A stretch of 64,000 nt of DNA from the NCBI GenBank assembly GCA_012845835.1, contig JABAKD010000006.1, forward strand, positions 1,100,116 through 1,164,115. The letters run 5' to 3'. A program made the position numbers and the translations under genes. This DNA is from Undaria pinnatifida. Taxonomy: Eukaryota > Sar > Phaeophyceae > Laminariales > Alariaceae. Shown here in pieces: positions 11,543 through 22,337 of the stretch; the stretch's first letter is position 1, and the number at the start of each line of letters is the position of its first letter. The notes under the pieces are model-generated. The model did not search any database. It had not been told where the DNA came from and was given only the letters and a program-made list of their open reading frames with translations.

Positions 11543-13599
11543 CAATGTCCGACAACCACAACGCTGAGAGTTCGCCATCGCCATCGGCACACCTCGACAA
11601 CTCACCATCTACCGACGCAGACCCCAAACCGTCGGTAGCATATTTATATTTACTATTATCTTAAGGAGAGCAAGTATTTACTAGCCGCTATTTACAGTTC
11701 ATGGACTGCCGAAGCCTAACCCTAACCCTCAACCCTTACTCTAAGCTCTGTCTTTCACCACTGCGGAAATGATCCCGCACGGATTCCTGGCACTTTTTTT
11801 CCGCGTGCCAAGCCGATTTTTTTGCCTGTGGTGTTAATCTCCCGAACAGTTGTTGTCACATTAACTCGCATAAATAATCATGTCCGTGGTCACACCACAG
11901 GCCCCAGTCACTATGGAGTCACTATGGAGTCACTATGGAGTGGAGGGAAACTGCACGGGAAAAAACACAAAGCGATAGTTAAGGGTGCTGCACTGATATT
12001 GATACAACCGCTGTAGTATTTAAATAGTTGTATTTCCCAAGCAATTTGTCCCGGTATCAAACGCGACCGTAGCACGAGTACGTACCAGCATATCACAGCA
12101 CAGGCAACTTGCGAAGAGTTTTTGCACACCATTGTACAATACAAGTACAGCAGTACACGACACATTATGAAAAACAAGCAAATAAGAAGGCAGGATGGGA
12201 TTTCCGGAATATAAGACATGCGGGATCCGTTGAGCTGAAGTTAGTGTAGAACGCACCCTCTCCAATATAAAAAACCCAGCTTGGGTCTGAATTTCTGTCT
12301 ACGAGTAGTCTAATTGGTACCAGGTATCGTACACTACTGCTGTAGTCTACCAGTTATCCGGGTATATACCACCTCCGACGAATATTTCAGCGTCTTCATG
12401 AATCTGGAACAATTGATTCGAATGTTGACCGTTTGCTCCACTTTCTTCGAACGTTTCGCCTCCAGTCTCCCAGCCCCACAACAGCAGCTGTAGTTGCTGA
12501 TGAGATACCCACAGGCTTCCTGCCCTCTGCCGTGTATGATTTGATTGTCTACCGCCCTCTGTGTCCTTGTCTCTCTCCTGAATGACAGCGCTCATCTCCA
12601 ACCAAACTCGCTCTCTCACACTTGTGAATATCTCCTAGTCAAACATGTCTTGCATATATTTTAGGATCCGTTCCTTTTCCACATACCCCAGATTTCGTAC
12701 GTTTAATCTTACACCTGAGTCTGCTTCACCGCACGCTCCGCTCGCAGGTCATCGTTTTATTATATTATTGAACGAGGTGTGATTCTCAAGAATTATGTCG
12801 TGCCGCCTTGTTTCACTCAGTTTTTGTTCTTCCTGGGCACCTCTTCCCTCCCCCCATGAGTTGCTGTTTTCCTCTCTCTTTTCATTTTTGTTCGTGTTCT
12901 TTTTTTTTCTTGTTTGTTGTTGTTCTGTGGTTTTTCTTTTGCAAATAGTCTGGTGCGCTGTCTTTGCACATGTTTTGCCCTTGTATTCGTTGTGTTCGGT
13001 GTTGCGTGGTCCGCTCACCTTGCTGTGTTTGCGATGTTTATTCTCGCACCTTCATTGTAGGTTGTGACCGCTGAGATCGTCTCTCTAGGCGGAGGCATCG
13101 GCAGGGGAGGACACTCGTTGTGCTGGATGTAGATGGGTGGAAGTGTAAGTTTAATGTGCAGAACACGCATTACCTACCGCCTTTCTACAACCACTTCAAT
13201 ACAACCGCTGTCGAATTCCTTACTTCCCGTGAGTTTTACCAGTGTGGCTACAAATATATGCCGCTTTTACATTGACTAAGAGTTGGGAAAAGTGGCTTAT
13301 GCGTATGAAAATACGTGGAAGTGTGGTGAGCTAAAGCTTTATTTTTCCCCATCCGCCGGAGGATGAAAAAAAAAAAAAAGTGGCTTATATTTGGACCCAG
13401 ACTGCTAGGCCGAGTTTCTGGGAGAGGGGTCTACTGAGAGGGCGGGTAGTGTATGACATTGCTCTCCTGCGTAGATGTGATTTGGTCAAACTTCTTCCGT
13501 ACGTACAAAACCGTTGAATTGATGGAAGTCACACGGTAGTCGACGTATTTTAAATCGTTTTACAACACATACATTAGTTGGCACCGACTAATCTCCAGC
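11543..13599. other. No supported gene
   Basis: An 11-bp direct repeat (TATGGAGTCAC) occurs three times near 11906-11940. A 90-codon minus-strand frame at 12347-12619 has mixed composition but no family signature or splice context and is not called. A TACCAGGTA motif is at 12318-12326. T-rich tracts dominate 12.8-13.0 kb. Confidence 0.45.
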
Positions 13600-13745
13600 T
13601 GCTAATCTCTACACACGCATCCCGAAAACTGCGTTCTCGCCAAAGCGAGCCAACGAAACAGCACTTGTGATTTTTGGTCCCGCCAACAAACGAATCCCGA
13701 AAATTGCGTTTTCGCCAAAGCGAGCCACCAAAACTCTCCCACCAA
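13600..13745 (+). repeat. Roughly 140-bp module (CGCCAAAGCGAGCCACC), copy 1
   Basis: Two half-units each contain AAANTGCGTTNTCGCCAAAGC followed by GAGCCANC and AAAC. Related modules at 14085-14218, 15243-15415 and 16203-16345 are interspersed with the SINE copies, suggesting a composite repeat block from 13.6 to 16.9 kb. Confidence 0.65.
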
Positions 13746-13854
13746 GGGCACACCCCTAGATCTTACGTACTAGTAGGATAGATCGTCCACGATTGCTCGT
13801 GCAAGGAATCGCCCCCGATTATGGGATCAAGCACAGGCGTAGACCCATCCTGAT

Positions 13855-14000
13855 CCTTGACCCTGACCCCACCCCGGACCCAAAACCGGCGAGAAACAGG
13901 CGAGAAATTCGGCTGAAACGCGGCTGCGCGGTTTTTTTTTTTTTTTTTATTAGTTCCGGTTTGTGGACCACAATCTCTGAACGGCGGACAACGATTTTGA
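13855..14000 (+). repeat. Dispersed repeat paired with 35935-36085
   Basis: Both segments contain a pyrimidine-rich CCCTNACCC lead, then GGCGAGAAACGCGGCTGCGC-type sequence, a long T run and GTTCCGGTTTGTGGACCACA-like sequence, in the same order. The second copy has a TACCAGGTA motif at 36033 next to the T run. Confidence 0.65.
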
Positions 14001-14084
14001 GCGAGTAAAACTTTCCTGGAAATAGAAATATTGAACCTTCCCGGAAGGTTCCCCTGCCCACCAACAACCGTCCTTATATTTATT

Positions 14085-14218
14085 TTCTCGCCAAAGCACG
14101 TCTCACGAAAACTGCCTCCTTAACCAAGCGAATCATCGAAACACTGCAATTGTGATGGAGCTCCCGCCGAGACACGACTCCACAGATTCTCTTCCTCGCC
14201 GGAGCGAGCCACCCAATC
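14085..14218 (+). repeat. Roughly 140-bp module, copy 2
   Basis: It matches the module at 16203-16345 in order: CGTCTCACGAAAACTGCC, CGAAACACTGCAATTGTGAT, then CTCGCC. It abuts the A/T-rich tail of the SINE at 14223. Confidence 0.6.
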
Positions 14219-14222
14219 ATGA

Positions 14223-14536
14223 TTTTTTTTTTTTTTTTTCTTTTCACACACATTTACTTTCCAGCTTCTGAACAAGCCGTGGTCACAGGTGTCGTCCCTT
14301 CTTCCCCCCGGTTCTTGCCTTCAATTTTTATCGCGCATAGGGTTCAGCAATCCCACTGCTCGTCGATTTTTCGTCGAGTGTTGCTAACTCACGCTCTCGC
14401 GCTTTCCGCGAGTCAAGTTGTGCACAAGAAAAAGTCCCCACGAATTTATACGAGTATGCACTTTGGGGGGTTCGAACTCACGAAACTGACCTATACCAGG
14501 CGCGAGGATAACCTGACACGCCACCGGGGCGACCGG
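14223..14536 (-). mobile_element. tRNA-derived SINE, copy 1 (full length)
   Basis: Read on the minus strand, it begins with a tRNA-like head: GGTGGCGTGTCAGG resembles an A box, and GAGTTCGAACCC about 45 bases on is a good B box. A body of about 240 bases follows (GTGGGGACTTTTTCTTGTGC, CGACGAGCAGTGGG, ACGACACCTGTGACC blocks). It ends in an A-rich tail, seen as a long T run on the + strand at 14223. Other copies at 16617-16922 and 27798-28110 share the same ends. Confidence 0.85.
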
Positions 14537-14577
14537 CTCGAAAAATGTATATACACCCCTAGGGGTGCATATAAGCT

Positions 14578-14812
14578 TGTATAAATTCGTGGGGACTTTT
14601 TCTTGTGCACATATTGACTTGCGGAAAGCGCGAGAACGTGAGTTAGCCACGCTCGATGATAAATCGACGAGCGGTGAGATTGCTGAATACTATGCGCGAT
14701 AAAGATTGAAGGCAAGGACCGGGGGGAAGAAGGGACGACACCGGCGACCGCGGCTTGTCCAGAAGCTGAAAAGTAGATGTTTGTGGAAAAAATAAATAAA
14801 CAAATGAATAGA
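14578..14812 (+). mobile_element. tRNA-derived SINE, copy 2 (head missing)
   Basis: It is the reverse orientation of copy 1 and starts in the body at TTCGTGGGGACTTTTTC, so the tRNA-like head is missing. It ends with an A-rich tail (AAAAAATAAATAAAC). Copies 1 and 2 lie head to head about 40 bp apart and can fold into a long hairpin. The gap holds a near-palindrome around CACCCCTAGGGGTG. Confidence 0.8.
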
Positions 14813-14967
14813 TAAGCTCACCCCTACCCAAGGCATTGCATTTTAACGTACAAACCCTGCTGCCACCCCCTCTGATTTTAGGCCTAGGTTAGGGCTTAGG
14901 CTTTTGGTCGGGTTGAGACCTGGTACCAGGTATATCGGTATGCTACTGGTGGTATATTGTAAAAAAT

Positions 14968-15180
14968 GAAAATACACTCCAGCTGTGAGATCGAAGATTT
15001 CGTCGAAACTCATCTTTGCAAGCTGTGTGTGATACTCCGATCGCGCGTATTACGAGTTGTGCGTCCTCATTAAGGATATAGGTCGGCGACTCCCCTTACA
15101 ACTATAGTGTAGCTATCAGGGTCAACAGGGTGATGTTAGTCAGTCTGTGCGCGGAAACTATAAAACCCGTTTCTATAAGA
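14968..15180 (-). repeat. Repeat A (about 235 bp), minus-strand copy
   Basis: It is the reverse complement of segments at 17348-17560 and 55601-55833. Shared blocks are GAGATCGAA, CGTCGAAACTCATCTTTGC, CCGATCGCGC, GTCGGCGACTCCCCTTA and CAGGGTCAACAGGGTGATG. No TIRs or A/B boxes were recognised, so the class is unknown. Confidence 0.75.
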
Positions 15181-15242
15181 ATACGGGTGTTTGGCTTATT
15201 TATACACACCCCTAGCGGTGCAATACCAAAACGCTTCGACTC

Positions 15243-15415
15243 GGCTCTTATCAACGCCCGGTTCACGAAAGCTGCCTTCTCGTGGAAGCGAACCACCGGA
15301 ACACTGCAGCTGTGATTTGCTGTTGCTCCCACCAGCACACGACACGACTCCCCCATACAGTACTGCTTTCCCGCCAAAGCGCGCCACCAAAAACACTGTG
15401 AGTGTGCTTTCACTG
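15243..15415 (+). repeat. Roughly 140-bp module, copy 3
   Basis: It contains GAAAGCTGCCTTCTCG, CACCGGAACACTGCAGCTGTGAT and CCCGCCAAAGCGCGCCACC, in the same order as copies 2 and 4. Confidence 0.6.
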
Positions 15416-15424
15416 GGCCCTAGT

Positions 15425-15770
15425 TTTTAACGCCTCCACAGCTGGAAAATCCATTTTTAAGGACAAATTACTTGGAAATGTTACAGGAAGGCATATGGGG
15501 CCCTAAAGGGTTAATGCACACATCAAGTGGCGTTAAGGCATATGGTCAAGGCCCGCAATAAGGCCCGTACTCAGGGATAAGGCATCTTTTAAGACTTGTG
15601 CTCCCATATGTTGGGGGGAATTACCGCCTTTACAGCTGGAAACCCATTTTCGAGGACAAACTTGGAAATAGTATAGGTAATGCTTTTGGGGCGCTAATAA
15701 GGCACACATCAGGTGGCGTTAAGGCATATGGTTAAGGCCCGCCCCGCATTAAGGGAATTACTTGGAAATA
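15425..15770 (+). repeat. Tandem pair, about 195-bp unit
   Basis: Two units each run CGCCTNNACAGCTGGAAA, CNTTTTNNAGGACAAA, ACTTGGAAAT, then GGTTAAGGCCCGC. The first half of each unit is related to the small TIR element at 20132-20224 read in reverse. Confidence 0.65.
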
Positions 15771-15984
15771 GAGAGTGGAATAATTGTTTCAGAGCCAAGT
15801 TCTGTATTTTGCCTTGATGGTGAGTATTGTGTCCGACCTATACACCTGTAGGTGAAAATTCGCGAAAGTAGCGGACAAGGGCGACATATGTGAAATTCAC
15901 TTTTGACCCACAGGGAGAGATGATTTTGGTCTCGAAACGACTAGAATCTATATACCTGTACCCCATCCCTTCTGTATGGACTTT

Positions 15985-16160
15985 CGGTTCTAACGGCGTT
16001 ATGTTTGGACACCTTGAAAGGCTTTAAGGCAAGTTTTAAGGCTGCCAGCTTTCATGCCCCTTTCCCTATTTATGGGCTTTCCGTTCTAACGGTGTTATGT
16101 TTGGACACCTAGAACGGCTTTAAGGCAAGTTTTAAGGCTGCCAGCTTTTTGGAAAAGAGC
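15985..16160 (+). repeat. Tandem pair, about 90-bp unit
   Basis: The block GTTATGTTTGGACACCT, then GGCTTTAAGGCAAGTTTTAA, then GGCTGCCAGCTTT, occurs twice in succession with few differences. Confidence 0.75.
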
Positions 16161-16202
16161 GTTGAGACATTCTTAAGGCGTGCCTTAAAAGGCTAGGGCC
16201 TA

Positions 16203-16345
16203 GCTCTCACCAACGCACGTCTTGTGAAAACTGCCTTCTCGCCGAAGGGACCCACCGAAACACTGCGGTTGTGATTCACCTCCCAACACACAGGCATGGC
16301 TTCCCAAAATGTATTTCTCGCCAAAACGACCGACCAAAACACCAA
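16203..16345 (+). repeat. Roughly 140-bp module, copy 4
   Basis: It has the same order of blocks as copies 2 and 3 and is followed closely by SINE copy 3. Confidence 0.6.
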
Positions 16346-16384
16346 TTATATATTATGTATACGCACCCGTAGGGGTGGGTGTAT

Positions 16385-16548
16385 AGAGCCACACTCGATG
16401 AAAAATCGACGAGCAGTGGCATTGCTGAACCCTGTGCGCGATAAAAGTTGAAGGCAGTTAGAACCGGGGGGGATAAGGGACGGCACCTGTGACGACGGCC
16501 TGTCCAGAAGCTGGAAAGTGGAATTGTGAAAACATTTAAATATATAAG
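16385..16548 (+). mobile_element. tRNA-derived SINE, copy 3 (5' truncated)
   Basis: It starts within the SINE body at CACTCGATGAAAAATCGACG and runs to an A-rich tail (GTGAAAACATTTAAAT). Both the tRNA-like head and about the first 100 body bases are missing, as expected for truncated reverse transcription. Confidence 0.75.
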
Positions 16549-16616
16549 CCATGCACCCTCACTTACTGTACTTCTGCAAAGTAGTAGCATGCCGATATAT
16601 TTGATTTTTAAAATAT

Positions 16617-16922
16617 ATATTTTTCTTCACACACATTAGCTTTCCAGCTTTTGGCCAAGCCGTGGTCACAGGTCTCGTCCCTTTTCCCCCCCGGTTCTTG
16701 CCTTCAATTTTTATCGCGCATAGGGTTCAGCAATCCCTTTGTTCGTCGTTTTTTCATCGAGTGTTGCTAACTCACGCTCTCGCGTTTTCCGCAAGTCAAT
16801 TTGTGCACAAGACAAAAGTCCCCACGAATTTATACGAGTATGCACTCTGGGTGATTCGAACTCACGAAACTGACCTATACCAGGCTCGAGGATCATAACC
16901 TGATACGCCACCGGGGCGACCG
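16617..16922 (-). mobile_element. tRNA-derived SINE, copy 4 (full length)
   Basis: It is full length on the minus strand, with the head at 16922 (GGTGGCGTATCAGG) and B box GAGTTCGAATCA. The tail is A-rich near 16600-16630. It lies tail to tail with copy 3. A TACCTGGTACCAGG palindrome abuts its head at 16926. Confidence 0.85.
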
Positions 16923-17347
16923 ATATACCTGGTACCAGGCCCGAACCCGGCCAGAAGTCTACGCCCTAAGCTATTAATAGCCTATCCCCAACGTCATACG
17001 CGCTTGAGCAGGGTGTGTAAATTATATATTAATAGTATACTTTGGGTAGAGTTGCATGTCTTACACTCAACCCCTACCGGTGTATTCTTTTTTTACACCA
17101 AAACACTGCCGACACTGTTGTGACGCACGAAAGCACTTCCCGCTCGAATTGTTGTATGCCAGTATGAGACAAGAGGGTGCAGCCGTAATAATAGTGAACG
17201 TCCTTCGTGATAACTTGATTTTTTTTTTCCCCCCCTGGGACGCTCTCTGTATCACCTCTGCATCTCGTACGTACATAGCGGTACCTGGTGTCATTGGGGC
17301 ACTCTATCGCCGCAGTACCTCACCTCACGTCTCTTATGTATAGTCTA

Positions 17348-17560
17348 CGGCCGTCAGATTTTGTCCCCCTCAAAAACGGGTTTTACAGGTTCCGTGCACA
17401 GATTGATACACATCACCCTGTTGACCCTGGTACAAGCTAGCTCTAAGGGGAGTCGCCGACGTATACCCTGAATGAAGGCACGCACCCAGTAGCAAGCGCG
17501 ATCGGAGTAAGACACGCACCTTGCCAAGATGGGCTTCGACGGAATCTTCGATCTAGCATA
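17348..17560 (+). repeat. Repeat A, plus-strand copy
   Basis: It begins GTCAGATTTTGTCCCCCTC and carries CATCACCCTGTTGACCCTG, GGGGAGTCGCCGACGTATA and GCGATCGGAGTAAGACAC, then ends near TCTTCGATCTAGC. It aligns along its length with 55601-55833. Confidence 0.75.
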
Positions 17561-17774
17561 GTGCATGTATTGTATGTATTTTTGTTGTTGTCTAGTCTAC
17601 GTGCATAACGATACTGCTGCTGTGTACCTCTGATCACCCCCTTGCCCTCTGTGCACCCCTACGTACATGCGATGGGAGGGGTCCCAGTAGTACCCGTTGC
17701 ATACAAATTAATAGTGTAACAGGGCTCAGTAGTGGCGGTGAAATCGCCTGCCACGACTGGAACTCCCTATAGTA

Positions 17775-17954
17775 CAGTAGGTGGCCCTATATAGTGCGGG
17801 TATGTGTCACAAAAATTTACCCGCACTATACCGGGCACCCGCACTATATAAAAACCGGCCACTATAGAGGGGTCTATATTGTGCCAAACGATTTCACCCG
17901 CACAATATCGGACACCCGCACGATATGACCCGCACTATATAGGGCCACCTACTG
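17775..17954. mobile_element. 180-bp mariner/pogo-like MITE with perfect 27-bp TIRs
   Basis: Bases 17775-17801 and 17928-17954 are exact inverted complements. They begin CAGTAGGTGGCCCTA and are flanked on both sides by TA. CAGT ends with a TA target duplication are typical of Tc1/mariner/pogo elements. The interior is built of further CCCGCACTATA inverted subrepeats and has no coding capacity. Perfect TIRs suggest a fairly recent insertion. Confidence 0.93.
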
Positions 17955-18654
17955 TAATTACTCTGTGTGGTAACCCGATTCCCGTTAGTGCCTGTGGGGT
18001 GGAAATACCGGTTTATATGTAAAGAACACACGCACGAAACGAACCCTCAGTAACTGAGGGTATACTAACTACAGTATACCTTTATCCACGGCAGTAATAG
18101 GCGTTTATTACCAATATTCTTGCCAGTACCTGGTAATGTACATACATGTCAAGGGTACTGCTGCCAGATACCAGGTAGCTTGAGAGCTCGTAGCCCACAC
18201 TGTCAGGTTTTGAGACAACACTGAGAGACTACGTAAACGTACGAGTACACGTAATAACAGCTTGCAAAGATGAGTACGCCCCTAATAAACTTGTCGATTT
18301 CACGGCCAACGGCTAGCTGGAGTACTTCGAATAATTTGTAAAAGAGAGTAATACGAGAAACGAGAAACTGCTTTTAGTATGAATATTGTTGGTAAGGGTA
18401 TACCAGGTATACATCCTCTGTGCCGCAGGTATCATTTTTTGTTCTTGTTTTCCCCTCAACGCGGGTTCTGGTATCCGTGCGCGTAATATTCAGCATTTTC
18501 CCTCCCTCGATGAGGGTTGCATCAGGGGGACCACACAGATTGGAATCCCAGATGCTACTCCTGGAAGGAGAACATGAAAAACAAATCGGATGGTTGGGTT
18601 TCCTGTCGAGTCAAGAAAATCACGTTTTTTTCAACTTCTGTCGTGCTTGGTTTT

Positions 18655-18830
18655 AGTATACCCCCTCCCGCACTGTCTGGGCTCTTCTTGCGACTCGCCG
18701 ATCACCTCACGGCGCGTCGCGCTTGGTGCACCCTATGTCTGCTTGGTGGGTGAACACACGACGTGCTCCGTTCCGGTTTAAATAGGGACGCGAGGGGTTA
18801 TGCTCGTACGAATCGGCTATTCATGAAATG
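18655..18830 (+). repeat. Dispersed repeat paired with 25135-25315
   Basis: Both segments contain GCGACTCGCCGANCACCTCACGGCGC, CGCTTGGTGCAC, ATGTCTGC and a downstream ATGAGATGAGTAACCCC-like block in the same order. The second copy lies in a gene 1 intron. The class is unknown. Confidence 0.7.
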
Positions 18831-18935
18831 AGCAACCCCCCCTGTATGGGCTGTCGAAAAGGGGAGTTTGGTGTTCGAATTAAGAAAACTCGTGCTCCTC
18901 TGGTTATGTATGATATCGCATGATAACACGCAGGA

Positions 18936-19001
18936 TAGCACACGCCTTAGCACACGCCTTAGCACACGCCTTAGCACACGCCTTAGCCCACGCCTTAGCC
19001 C
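18936..19001 (+). repeat. 12-bp tandem repeat (AGCACACGCCTT)
   Basis: About five and a half nearly perfect units lie in a row; the last carries a single A-to-C change. Confidence 0.95.
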
Positions 19002-19465
19002 TTTTTCGTGACGGTTTTTGTCGCATACAAGCGCGGCTGCTCACACATCGGATTTGGCAGGTTTCGCCGAGATCACTCTATATTGTAAAACACGAAAAAA
19101 ACGCTTCGGCTGTGAGATCGACGAAAAAGGAATTTGATCAAAACTCAGCTTTATAAATATATGCCTGGTATATCGGTAGACACAGCAGCAGTTATTGTTT
19201 TTTTTTGTTTTTTTTTGTTTTTTTATTATTCTTCGGTGGATGGGGAAGCATGAACGCCACAGCAGTTCCACGTCTTTCCATGCATGTTTATCAAATTAAG
19301 TCAATTGTATTCGCCAGCGCTACCTGGCGTATCCACATCGCCTCGGCGTTTACACCGTCCCGCGTTGTCGATATAATCAGCTCCGACGGTCTTCCGTGGG
19401 GTGTTGTATCTTGTATCTTGCGTATGTACGGAAGTAGTCGTGCTCAGCAGAATGGTAGTGTGTAT

Positions 19466-19645
19466 TTGTCTTGAGCTAGTGTTGGGGTGTCCCGAGGAAC
19501 ACGAAGAAAGCAAGGAACGCAAAGAAAGCCGCCGGAAGCTCCGGGAAGAGTTTTTTTTTGGTAGGCTTGTTACGAGCGGGAGCCCTGAGAGCGGAGCAGG
19601 TCCTCATAATCAAGTGATTCCAAGAAAAACGTCTTGCGGAGATGG
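19466..19645 (+). CDS. Possible exon, weak
   Basis: A frame reading LVLGCPEEHEESKERKESRR onward is charged and protein-like. It lies between an acceptor-like TTGTCTTGAG and a strong donor-like GTAAGTATG near 19646. The donor would be phase 1, which does not fit gene 1, whose next exon requires phase 0. An internal T9 tract gives three Phe codons. It may belong to another transcript or be non-coding. Confidence 0.25.
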
Positions 19646-19754
19646 TTGTAAGTATGTCTATATCATACGAGGTTGGCCGTCTTTACACGATCTCCGTCCA
19701 TGTTGGCCCTGGTGCTATCAAACACACGGATCTATGCTCGTCCTTCACGAGATA

Positions 19755-19850
19755 ATATATACACCCCGTGACAAACGCGATCGCAGTAGTATCACGAGCA
19801 GCTTGCGAAGATGAGCTTCGACAGAGTTTCGATCTCACAGCTAGCTATGT
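19755..19850 (+). repeat. Repeat A, partial copy
   Basis: It retains only the distal part of repeat A (CGCGATCGCAGTAGTATCAC, GCTTGCGAAGATGAGCTTCG, GATCTCACAGCT). Other fragments lie at 19075-19150 (minus), 18245-18300 (plus), 22808-22850 (plus) and 5842-5905 (minus). Confidence 0.6.
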
Positions 19851-20131
19851 AGGGCTTAACTTTTTCTTGGCGAGAATGTTGTACGGGCGGCTCTACCGCT
19901 GCTGTGCCTTGAGGGTGGCACAAGAACGGAGAACGGAGTGAAGAACTTCCAACATCTGAGCAAATAGCGTAAACCATCATATGCCGTATCGATATGCCAT
20001 GCCATATCCAGATATCGTGGATTTTGTAGATGTGTTGAAACGCGTCATACCCGTCTGGCGACAGATAAAACGAGCTTTTGGATGTTTTTCTCCGTTATAA
20101 GGCACAACCATGGAGTCAACAGTAGCTGGGG

Positions 20132-20224
20132 TTGACCCCTTTAGAGCCCCCGAACCCCTCCCTATACTAAATCCAAGTAATTTTGTCCCCAAAAAGGGTT
20201 TCCAGTTAGTTGTAAAGGGGTCAA
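20132..20224. mobile_element. 93-bp mini-MITE with 12-bp TIRs
   Basis: It starts TTGACCCCTTTA and ends TAAAGGGGTCAA, exact inverted complements, with the interior blocks AGAGCCCCCGAACCC and TTGTCCCCAAAAAGGG. A close relative is at 38171-38255. Diverged fragments occur at 15425-15515, 15622-15705, 21170-21260 and 23338-23410. Confidence 0.75.
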
Positions 20225-20283
20225 GGCTGACCTAATAGCTGTCCTTATCACCGTGCAGACAGGGTAAGCGTTTCAAAACTCCA

Positions 20284-20311
20284 CTGGGTGATTCCTCCTC
20301 GAATCACCCAG
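20284..20311. other. Perfect hairpin, 11-bp stem and 6-nt loop
   Basis: CTGGGTGATTC is followed by CTCCTC and then GAATCACCCAG. No U-tract or RNA-gene context indicates a specific function. Confidence 0.6.
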
Positions 20312-21299
20312 GGTTGTGCCGGTTTCCCCCCGTGCAGCTGTGAAGAACTCTGGTGGGGTTTGCTGCGCTCGTCGTTCAGACCGGAAGTTTGAGATTTTTT
20401 TACGGTAGTTCGAAATATCATGTTGATGCTGTGTAATTTTGGCAATTGGCGTCGTGAACAGCCCGCCCTGGCCACTGTTTTACGTGCGTGTGTGAATGTT
20501 TTCCGGCGGGAACGAAGCATCGCGCTAAAGAGGTACTGCTGTAGTATGTTGTACGATGCGCTTATAATGCAAGAAGAAAGGGAAACAAAGCTGGGAGAAG
20601 AAGGATAGCAGGGGTCTGGTAGTAGCAGTAAGTTCAGTTGTTGTGATTCGTGATTACAGCAGTATTGATGATGGCGAAAACCAAACGCAAGATGAGAACA
20701 TGAGATGACGAGGCGATGGGAGATCGAGAGAGGAATGAAACATTTCTCGTCGACCTGGTAGTCAGTCGGTTTATCCAAGGCGTCACCCGCCTACCCACCG
20801 ACCCGCCAACCAGCCAACTTGTCAACAAGACCATCCCACCAACCCTCCCAACCCATCAATCCACCAACCCACCAATTACCTGAGAAGACGTCGTTGTTGG
20901 CGACTCCAAGCCATTGAATGATTCTTTGTGTCCAACAGATTTAAGTGATGAAGGACGGAAGATGCGGAGAAGTAGAGGAGTAATCACGTGGGGGCGGGGC
21001 GCGCGATGCGCTCGTTCCTTGATGAAGAACAAAACCAATTTACAAGACCCCAAGACAGCACGACCCCAATGCGCGACCCTTTAGCCTAATTGTTGTTTTT
21101 TAAACTAGTAGTACCTCAGGGTACGTAATCATGACCCTAGTCTTATTTTTTTCTTCAACAACTCATATCTTAACGCCTTTGAAGGGAAGCATGTTTTTGG
21201 GGACACGTTACTTGGAGGTAGTACTGTACATGAAGGGGCTTTGGGACTATTATGGGATTAAATGTCTTGCTACCAGGATGCTGTTATGACAGTGGCTCA

Positions 21300-21765
21300 T
21301 CTGCCAAGACGCCTTCCATCAACCCACTATCCCACCAACTTATCAATTCACCCATCCCACTAACCAACCGATCAATCCACCAACCCGCCAACTACCAGCC
21401 CACCCAAGCCACCCTACCCATCCCCGACCTACCACCCCCCCAACTCACCTACTCTCCTACCCACCCAACCCATATATCCACCCAGCCGATGTACCCACCC
21501 GTCCCATGCACCTTGCCTCCCCACGTACCCACCCCACCCATGTACCCACCCATCCCACCTACCCACCCAACCCACCCAACTCATCCCATCCACTACTCCA
21601 CCCAATCTACAACTCTACCCAACCCACGCCACCCAACCCACCGACCCATCGACTTGCCCAAATAACCGACCCGCCGACCCAACCCATCCATAGCGCCAAC
21701 CCAACAACCCGTTGTACCAACCCACCCAAACGCACCTCCCCACCCACCGAGCGAGCTCCTCACCT
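21300..21765. repeat. ACCCACC-type low-complexity tract
   Basis: About 450 bases of loosely repeated CCACC/CCCAACC units, almost free of G on the + strand. The long open frames across it are artefacts of composition. It ends about 50 bases before gene 1 exon 2 and gives a long pyrimidine/A-rich lead to that acceptor. Confidence 0.85.
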
Positions 21766-21812
21766 CTTCTTCCACCGCCACCCCGGGACCCATATCTGCT
21801 CTTGTTTTACAG

Positions 21813-22013
21813 GATAAGGAGGCGTGTGATGCCGATGATGGTGATGTATTACCTCCGCGTTTAGACGGAGAAGAAGAAGCGGGTGCTGGCATTGCGCTGG
21901 TTTGGTCACGGGGGGGGGAGGAAGGGGAGGGGCGTGCTGACTTCGATCAAGGCCGAGAGAATGAATGTGGGGCTGTTGCCAATGCTGACGAGGATGGGGT
22001 GGAGTTGAGACAG
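21813..22013 (+). CDS. Gene 1 exon 2: acidic segment of unrecognised protein
   Basis: It sits between an acceptor with a pyrimidine lead (CTTGTTTTACAG|GAT) and a donor (CAG|GTGAGA) and gives 67 codons in phase 0 at both ends. The peptide is strongly acidic (DKEACDADDGDVLPP, LDGEEEAGAG, NADEDGVELRQ). Other acceptor phases meet a stop at once. It is numbered 2 on the assumption that the exon at 9286 is the first. Decayed copies of its second half follow at 22338 and 23493. No family is recognised; it is probably a soluble N-terminal region ahead of membrane segments in later exons. Confidence 0.62.
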
Positions 22014-22024
22014 GTGAGAAGCCT

Positions 22025-22315
22025 TACGGGCAACACCGCCTTGCCTATGAACTCGCGAAACTCTACCTTGCATATAGCATCGTGCAACACCGTCTTGCAT
22101 TTATAATCGTGCAACGCTACCTTGCATGTAAATTCGTCCAACACCACCACGTTGCATGTAAACTCGTGCAACACCGCCTTGCTCTTAAAACTCGTGCAAC
22201 ACGACCTTGCGTGTAAACTCGTGCAGCACCACCTTGCATGTAAACTCGTGCAGCGCTACCTTGCATATACACTCGCGCAACACTACCTTGACTACCTTGC
22301 AAAATCATGTACTCG
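22025..22315. repeat. 27-bp minisatellite, array 1
   Basis: About ten units of the form CTCGTGCAACACCACCTTGC plus ATGTAAA, with substitutions. Because 27 is a multiple of three, several frames stay open on both strands and yield nine-residue periodic peptides; I regard these as artefacts. The array starts just downstream of the exon 2 donor. Confidence 0.9.
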
Positions 22316-22337
22316 TGCATCACCGCTGTTGCTTTTG

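Noticed and set aside
18420-18656. Exon after the CCGCAG acceptor at about 18428
   Set aside because: Two frames are plausible, but no donor fits either and no phase-compatible partner exon was found.
20284-20311. Bacterial-type terminator
   Set aside because: The stem-loop has no U run and the window is clearly eukaryotic. It is kept only as a hairpin.
21252-21817. Proline/threonine-rich secreted protein
   Set aside because: Translation of the CCACC low-complexity tract. Two overlapping frames give similar peptides.
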